In this document: positions 59,077-64,000 of the stretch, one piece after another | Layout: each line of letters begins with the position of its first letter | Position numbering within the stretch: the first letter of the stretch is position 1 | Source of the DNA: Salegentibacter tibetensis | GTDB lineage: Bacteria; Bacteroidota; Bacteroidia; Flavobacteriales; Flavobacteriaceae | Length of the DNA stretch: 64,000 nt | Assembly (NCBI RefSeq): GCF_020164485.1 | Contig: NZ_JAIQZA010000011.1 | Coordinates: forward strand, 53,319 to 117,318 | Direction: 5' to 3' | The notes under the pieces: generated by a model | Databases searched by the model: none | Told to the model about the DNA's origin: nothing | The model's input: the letters and a program-made list of their open reading frames with translations, nothing else | Position numbers and translations under genes: made by a program

Positions 59077-59571
59077 TTAACTTAAAGCTTCAATTAATTC
59101 AGCTTTCTTCATAGAAGAGTAGCCTTCAAGACCTTTCTCCTTAGCCATCTCTTTTAATTCAGCTACGGTGTATTGATTTAAATCTTCCGATTTTTTATCA
59201 GTTTTGGCTTCTTTCTTAGGTGCTTCTTCTTTTTTAGTTGAAGCAGCTTTCTTTCCACCTTTTACATCGATGCTTTCAATTACGATTTCGGTTAAAGATT
59301 GACGGTGACCGTTTTTCTTTTTGTAACCTTTACGTCTTTTCTTTTTGAAAACAATTACTTTGTCTCCTTTAAGGTGACGGGTGATTTTTGCTCCTACAAG
59401 AGCACCATCTATAGCCGGGGCGCCAAGGCTTATGTTGTCTCCGTCTCCGGTAAGAAGAACTTTGTCAAAAGAAACGCTGTCTCCTTCTTCTCCGCTTAGA
59501 CGGTTAACAAACACCTTTTGGTCTTTTGCAACTTTAAATTGCTGCCCTGCTATCTCTACAATTGCATACAT
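59077..59571 (-). CDS. rplU: Large ribosomal subunit protein bL21 with C-terminal Rho_N/SAP-like extension
   Basis: 164 residues against about 103 for plain bL21. Residues 1-102 are the ribosomal core (YAIVEIAGQQFKV, KKKRRKGYKKKNGHRQ). A Lys-rich linker (about 103-130) leads to a Rho_N-like module (TVAELKEMAKEKGLEGYSSM, then KKAELIEAL), which in Rho binds nucleic acid. Extended bL21 proteins are known in Bacteroidota; this one carries the Rho_N kind. Confidence 0.97.
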   Translation of the reverse strand: MYAIVEIAGQQFKVAKDQKVFVNRLSGEEGDSVSFDKVLLTGDGDNISLGAPAIDGALVGAKITRHLKGDKVIVFKKKRRKGYKKKNGHRQSLTEIVIESIDVKGGKKAASTKKEEAPKKEAKTDKKSEDLNQYTVAELKEMAKEKGLEGYSSMKKAELIEALS

Positions 59572-59629
59572 AGTGTTGTGATTAATTAATTTATGCTAAA
59601 AATTACACTTACTTTTTCGCAAGCGGGTG

Positions 59630-59660
59630 CAAATATACTTCTAATTAATTAATTCACAAA
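59630..59660 (-). promoter_or_regulatory. Promoter of rplU-rpmA (full -33/-7 consensus)
   Basis: On the minus strand TTTG (59660-59657), 19 bases, then TATATTTG (59637-59630) is an exact TTTG-N19-TAnnTTTG Bacteroidota promoter. It is the best such match in the window. Confidence 0.75.
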
Positions 59661-59672
59661 GCCTAAAAAACT

Positions 59673-60137
59673 TTAATACGTATGTTCTTTCCCTTGTTTG
59701 GTATTCCAGGAATCCTTAAATAATTGCATATAGGCTAAAGTAAGTACCAGGCTGGTTGCAAAGCCCATAATTGCCACCACAAAAACCACAATACCTATCC
59801 CGGTACCATAATCTTCTGGCCATACATTTATGAGGTTATCTAAAAAACCAGAGCTTAGCTCGGTGGCGTAAAAAGCAAAGAAAATGGTAAAAACTATAGT
59901 CGCATTAAAACCGGTAAGCAAACTCGCCATAAAACCTTTTTGATACTTAAACTTAGCACCTTTAGAACTACGGTAGGCTTTTAAAGCCAGCCACATCCCG
60001 GCAGCCATAATTACTCCGTTAAATAAACTGAACAAAGGATAAATATGTGCATTAAAAAGTGATAGAATTAAAAAATAAACGATAAGTCCCACTGAGATTA
60101 AAAGTCCGTATTTAATTGGAACACTAAAATTCTTCAT
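59673..60137 (-). CDS. DUF4199 membrane protein
   Basis: 154 residues with four membrane helices (about 10-30, 36-52, 72-92, 115-138). The DUF4199 pattern includes FKYQKGFMASLLTGF. Function unknown; it is very common in Bacteroidota. Confidence 0.88.
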   Translation of the reverse strand: MKNFSVPIKYGLLISVGLIVYFLILSLFNAHIYPLFSLFNGVIMAAGMWLALKAYRSSKGAKFKYQKGFMASLLTGFNATIVFTIFFAFYATELSSGFLDNLINVWPEDYGTGIGIVVFVVAIMGFATSLVLTLAYMQLFKDSWNTKQGKEHTY

Positions 60138-60400
60138 AGTTTTGGTTGGTATTTTTTATTTTTAATTAACCTGATGTACGCCAGAGACATATCAATACAA
60201 TTAGGAATAAAAAAACCGAAATGGCAGTCTCAAGGTCTTAGCACATCTTACTTCAAGAGTAAATTTCTAAAAAAAGTGCCGGTTTTTAGCTTAATAGCTT
60301 GTTAATTTTGACACTATTCGCACGATGACAGTAATTTCTTCATTATTCTAAAATTATGCTGTAACAAAATACAACTTTCAAACACTAATCCCATGCATTA

Positions 60401-61744
60401 ATGAAAAATCTATTTAAAATGATTAAAAACTTTAAGATGGCTGCCCTTGCATTAGTTTGCAGCGCAGCGGGAATTGCCCAGGAGGTAGAATTTACCGAAT
60501 ATGACCTGGACAACGGATTACACGTAATTTTGCATCAGGATAACACAGCTCCCGTAGCCACTGTTGGAGTGATGTACCATGTAGGTGCTAAAGACGAAGA
60601 AGATGGTCGCTCTGGCTTTGCTCACTTTTTTGAACACCTTTTATTTGAAGGCACCGAGAATATTGAGCGCGGAAAATGGTTTGATATTGTAGCTGCTAAT
60701 GGCGGCAGCAATAACGCCAACACTACCCAAGATCGTACTTATTATTACGAAACTTTCCCTTCTAACAACCTTGAACTTGGCTTATGGATGGAATCTGAAA
60801 GAATGCTTCATCCCGTAATTAACGAAGTTGGAGTAGAAACCCAAAACGAAGTAGTTAAAGAAGAAAAACGTTCACGTATAGACAATGCGCCTTACGGAAA
60901 AATCATCTACGCTACAGGAATTAACAAATACGTTTTCGACAAGCATCCTTATAAAAATTCGGTAATTGGCACAATGGAAGATCTTGACGCTGCCGAGCTT
61001 GATGAATTTAAGGCTTTCTTCGATAAGTATTACGGGCCAAACAACGCTACTTTAGTTGTTGCCGGTGATATTGAAATCAAAGAAACCAAAAAAATGATTG
61101 AAAAGTATTTTGCTGAAGTTCCAGAAGGAAACGAAGTAGAACGAGTTTCAATCGAAGAAGAACCTATTACCGAAACTATCACTGCTACAGAGTACGATAG
61201 CAACATTCAAATTCCTGCAAAGTTATTTGTTTACCGCACCCCTTCCATGAAAGAGAAAGATGCTTATATCCTGGATATGATCTCCTCTATTCTTACAGAC
61301 GGAAGAAGCTCCAGAATGTACAAAAAGATGGTCGATGAGGACAAAACTGCACTTCAGGTATTGGCTTTCCCAAGATCTCAGGAAGATTACGGAACTTATG
61401 TAATGGGAGCACTTGCATTAGGAGAAACTCCATTAGACACGCTAGCCGCTTCTATGGATGAAGAAATTGCTAAACTTCAAAACGAATTAATTTCTGAAAA
61501 AGAATACCAAAAACTTCAGAATAAATTTGAAAACCGCTTTGTGAATTCTAACAGCAGCATACAGGGAATCGCTTCTTCGCTTGCAACTTACAATGTTCTT
61601 TACGGAAATACCGATCTTATTAATGAAGAGATAGAAATCTACCGAGACATTACAAGAGAAGATATTAAAAGAGTAGCAAACGAATATCTTAACGAAAACC
61701 AACGTTTGGAATTAGACTATCTTCCAGAAAGCGAACAGGAATAA
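60401..61744 (+). CDS. Secreted M16 zinc peptidase, active subunit
   Basis: 447 residues. A Sec signal ends about residue 26 (GIAQ); Met7 or Met13 could also be starts. The inverted zinc motif HFFEH (75-79) with a downstream Glu near 154-155 (EVVKEEKRS) is complete, so it should be proteolytically active. It pairs with the next gene, as in two-gene M16B systems where the second protein lacks the zinc site. Both act in the periplasm. Confidence 0.95.
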   Translation: MKNLFKMIKNFKMAALALVCSAAGIAQEVEFTEYDLDNGLHVILHQDNTAPVATVGVMYHVGAKDEEDGRSGFAHFFEHLLFEGTENIERGKWFDIVAANGGSNNANTTQDRTYYYETFPSNNLELGLWMESERMLHPVINEVGVETQNEVVKEEKRSRIDNAPYGKIIYATGINKYVFDKHPYKNSVIGTMEDLDAAELDEFKAFFDKYYGPNNATLVVAGDIEIKETKKMIEKYFAEVPEGNEVERVSIEEEPITETITATEYDSNIQIPAKLFVYRTPSMKEKDAYILDMISSILTDGRSSRMYKKMVDEDKTALQVLAFPRSQEDYGTYVMGALALGETPLDTLAASMDEEIAKLQNELISEKEYQKLQNKFENRFVNSNSSIQGIASSLATYNVLYGNTDLINEEIEIYRDITREDIKRVANEYLNENQRLELDYLPESEQE

Positions 61745-61761
61745 CATAAAAAACATACAGA

Positions 61762-63822
61762 ATGAAATTTAATATACTCACATTATTTATAGCCTGCTTT
61801 TTGACCACAGCGGCAATTGCGCAGGTAGACCGTTCCAAACAACCGGAACCGGGACCGGCACCAAAGATCAATCTTGGACAGCCAGATGAATTTACACTAA
61901 ACAACGGTTTAAAAGTTTTAGTAGTAGAGAACCACAAATTACCAAGAGTTTCTGCTTCTCTAATTATAGACAATAAACCTCACGCCGAAGAAAAACCGGC
62001 TACCTCTTCTCTTGTTGCTTCTTTAATGGGCACAGGAACCGAGAATATGTCTAAGGACGATTTTAACGAAGAAATCGATTTTCTTGGAGCCAACCTTAAT
62101 TTTGGAGCAGAAAGGGCTTATGCAAGCTCGCTTTCTAAATTTTTCCCAAGAGTTATGGAACTTATGGCTGAAGGAGCTTTAAGACCAAAATTCACCCAGG
62201 AAGAATTTGAAGCGGAAAAGAACAAACAAATTGAAAGTTTAAAATCTATTAATAAAGATGTAGGTTCTATCGCCGGCCGTGTAAGTTCAGCTTTAGCTTA
62301 TGGAGCTAATCATCCTTATGGAGAATTTGCTACAGTAGAAAATACTGAAAAAGTAACTCTTGAGGATATCGAAAACTTTTACAACAGCTATTTCAAACCA
62401 TCCAATGCTTATCTTGTAGTGGTAGGTGACGTAAAGACTTCTGAAGTAAAGAAATTAGTTGAAAAAAACTTTGGAAGCTGGAAAGCAGGAACTCCGAACG
62501 AGCAGGATCTTCCTAAGGTGACTAATGTTGACAAAACGCAGATCAACCTGGTAGATATGCCAAATGCGGTACAGAGTGAATTAAGACTTCAAAATACCAT
62601 AGATCTTAAAATGGCTGATGAAGATTACTTCCCTGTTTTAGTTGCAAACCAAATTCTCGGTGGTAGTTTTGGAAGTTACCTTAACATGAATCTTCGTGAA
62701 GATAAAGGTTATACTTACGGAGCGAGAACCAGCACAGGAGCAGATAAGTATGCATCAAGATTTGTTGCCCAGGCCAGTGTAAGAAATGCTGTAACAGATA
62801 GCGCAATTGTAGAATCTCTAAAAGAGATTAGAAGAATTAAAACCGAGCCTGTAGAGTCTGAAATGCTGGAAAATGCAAAAAGTAAATTTGCCGGTGATTT
62901 CGTATTAAGGTTAGAGCAACCTTCCACCATCGCTAATTATGCACTAAACATCAAAACCAACGATTTGGATGATGATTTTTATGAGACTTTTCTTCAAAAA
63001 ATCAATGCAGTTACTGCAGACGATATTCAACGGGTAGCCAATAAATATTATCAAACCGATAATATGAGAATTGTCGTTGCAGGAAAAGCTTCAGAAATTG
63101 CTGAAAACCTTGAAAAAATAGAATTTAACGGAAAAACAATTCCCGTTAAATATTACAACAAACTTGGGGAGGAAGTTGAAAAACCTCAAACAAAAGAAGT
63201 TGATGCCTCAATTACTGTAGATAAGATTTACGCAGATTATATTGAAGCCATTGGTGGCCGTGATGCTGTAGAAGATATAGAAAGTGTAGTTATGAAGGCC
63301 GAAGCTACCGTGCAGGGAATGGCTTTAAACCTTATCATGAAAAGAACGATGGATGGTAAATTAAACCAGGAAGTTTCTGTGGGCGGTAATGTAATGAGTA
63401 AGCAGATATTTAATGGTGAAACAGGATTTGTAATGGCACAGGGACAAAAGATTCCTTACAACGAAGATCAGATCAAAACTGCCAAAATAGACGCCAACCC
63501 ATTCCCGGAATTAGAAGTAGGCAACGCTACTTTAGAAGGTATTGAAAGCGTAGAAGGTACCGATGCTTATGTAGTAGCGCTAAGTGAAAATTACAAAGCT
63601 TACTACAACGTAGACAGCGGTCTAAAAATGCAAACGGTACAAACCGTATCTCAAGGCGGACAAACAATGAATGTCCCAACTGGATACAGTGATTACCAGG
63701 AAGTAGAAGGAGTGAAATTTCCTTTTCAAATGACCCAGGCCGCAGGCCCGCAAACATTTGAATTAGATGTAACTGAAATCCTTATTAATGAAGGTATTTC
63801 AGCTGAAGATTTTGAAGAATAG
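61762..63822 (+). CDS. Secreted M16 family protein lacking the zinc motif, with C-terminal LolA-like domain
   Basis: 686 residues. A signal peptide (1-19) and two M16 repeats (about 40-450) have no HxxEH, with NKPHAEEKPATSSL at the matching place. It is the likely partner of the upstream peptidase, with 17 bp between them. Residues about 480-680 (IYADYIEAIGGRDAVEDIES, YSDYQEVEGVKFPFQM) form an outer-membrane lipoprotein-sorting-like half-barrel, an unusual addition to M16. Confidence 0.93.
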   Translation: MKFNILTLFIACFLTTAAIAQVDRSKQPEPGPAPKINLGQPDEFTLNNGLKVLVVENHKLPRVSASLIIDNKPHAEEKPATSSLVASLMGTGTENMSKDDFNEEIDFLGANLNFGAERAYASSLSKFFPRVMELMAEGALRPKFTQEEFEAEKNKQIESLKSINKDVGSIAGRVSSALAYGANHPYGEFATVENTEKVTLEDIENFYNSYFKPSNAYLVVVGDVKTSEVKKLVEKNFGSWKAGTPNEQDLPKVTNVDKTQINLVDMPNAVQSELRLQNTIDLKMADEDYFPVLVANQILGGSFGSYLNMNLREDKGYTYGARTSTGADKYASRFVAQASVRNAVTDSAIVESLKEIRRIKTEPVESEMLENAKSKFAGDFVLRLEQPSTIANYALNIKTNDLDDDFYETFLQKINAVTADDIQRVANKYYQTDNMRIVVAGKASEIAENLEKIEFNGKTIPVKYYNKLGEEVEKPQTKEVDASITVDKIYADYIEAIGGRDAVEDIESVVMKAEATVQGMALNLIMKRTMDGKLNQEVSVGGNVMSKQIFNGETGFVMAQGQKIPYNEDQIKTAKIDANPFPELEVGNATLEGIESVEGTDAYVVALSENYKAYYNVDSGLKMQTVQTVSQGGQTMNVPTGYSDYQEVEGVKFPFQMTQAAGPQTFELDVTEILINEGISAEDFEE

Positions 63823-63842
63823 TGATTTTTTATTAATGTTAG

Positions 63843-63873
63843 AAAGAACCGGCCTGCAAGGGTCGGTTCTTTT
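63843..63873 (+). terminator. Terminator of the M16 operon
   Basis: AAAGAACCG pairs with CGGTTCTTT across 63843-63873 with an extra GCC/GGT step near the loop. Confidence 0.85.
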
Positions 63874-64000
63874 GAGGGTGTAATCTCAAGTCTGTCTAGA
63901 CTTTGAAAAATATAATAAATTTTTTAAACTAGATTATGACACAAGAAGAGATTAAAGAATTAAAGGAAAAAGCATTAAAACAATTTTTATCAGGAGAATC
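63874..64000 (+). mobile_element. Probable left end of an IS256-type insertion sequence
   Basis: GAGGGTGTAATCTCAAG at 63874 begins directly after the terminator and resembles IS256-family terminal repeats as I remember them. It precedes a transposase-like start at 63936. The right end and target duplication are outside the window, so this is inference from one end. Confidence 0.5.
63936..64000 (+). CDS. Transposase, partial (IS256/mutator type, N-terminus only)
   Basis: From the ATG at 63936 the 21 visible codons give MTQEEIKELKEKALKQFLSG, then E. This looks like the N-terminus of Bacteroidota IS256-type transposases. Cut by the window edge; the DDE residues are not visible, so identity rests on the start alone. 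Confidence 0.5.
   Translation, partial: MTQEEIKELKEKALKQFLSGE

Noticed and set aside
1..64000. tRNA, rRNA or CRISPR array
   Set aside because: I looked for cloverleaf patterns with GGTTCGAATCC-like T-arms, rRNA core sequences and regularly spaced repeats, and found none; a tRNAscan or CRISPR finder run would settle it.

Overview
The window looks like the chromosome of a member of the Flavobacteriaceae (Bacteroidota), close in style to Gramella, Salegentibacter or Zunongwangia. The evidence is AT-rich DNA, very weak ribosome binding sites, many -7 boxes of the Bacteroidota form TAnnTTTG, an alternative complex III (actABCDEF) followed directly by an aa3 oxidase, a TonB-dependent receptor, DUF5916, DUF4199, DUF3098 and DUF4301 proteins, a bacterial GGGP synthase, and a short NusA. 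Genus is inference. I see no tRNA, rRNA or CRISPR array.

Layout. 1-5556: minus-strand accessory genes (a secreted repeat lipoprotein running off the left edge, an alpha/beta-hydrolase lipoprotein, a SnoaL-cupin secreted protein, a BBE-like FAD oxidase, and an AraC regulator with two extra domains). 5808-8211: cytochrome P450 and ruvB, minus strand. 8309-10501: DUF5916 outer-membrane protein, plus strand. 10502-11209: no gene, but a REP-like palindrome cluster bracketed by a 14-bp inverted repeat. 11210-23125: respiratory operon actABCDEF-ctaC-ctaD, minus strand. 23350-23739: SPOR protein. 23859-28374: rimP-nusA-infB. 28534-32526: stress protein, AsmA-like protein and small genes. 32695-35258: DUF3098-uppP-truB-TonB-like. 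35356-37279: tag and two envelope genes. 37271-41925: aat, DUF3127, flavin reductase, histidine kinase, thioesterase, HIT and greA. 42046-44904: degenerate Rieske-like lipoprotein and a TPP-riboswitch-controlled TonB receptor. 45197-48956: hybrid kinase and sigma-54 response regulator, tail to tail. 48957-50180: two gaps around a small secreted protein, with regulatory-looking sequence. 50181-53544: thiamine-binding protein, PnuC, NadR-like kinase, DUF4301 and arfB. 53888-54321: remnants of two dead genes. 54474-60137: ATP-grasp protein, GGGPS, phosphopantetheinyl transferase, ahcY, DUF2007, rpmA, rplU, DUF4199. 60401-63822: an M16 peptidase pair. 63874-64000: probable left end of an IS256-type element.

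How it works together. The act-cta operon is a complete quinol-to-oxygen electron path: ActB/ActC take quinol electrons, the hemes of ActA/ActE pass them on, and CtaC/CtaD reduce O2. Translation and transcription housekeeping is spread through the window (rimP, nusA, infB, greA, truB, rplU, rpmA, arfB, aat). Thiamine handling appears twice: a TonB receptor behind a TPP riboswitch with its own terminator, and a YkoF/DUF77-type protein with a PnuC-type transporter and a small-molecule kinase.

Most worth following: terminator-like hairpins between the predicted promoter and the start codon of rimP-nusA-infB and of greA, both transcription-factor loci; a cluster of TGTAGA motifs upstream of a weak sigma-54-like promoter, next to a sigma-54 activator gene; a DUF4242/cyclase-like/AraC fusion; a duplicated 43-nt leader in front of two consecutive genes; a candidate small RNA at 49023-49229; and a deletion scar joining two unrelated hydrolase fragments.
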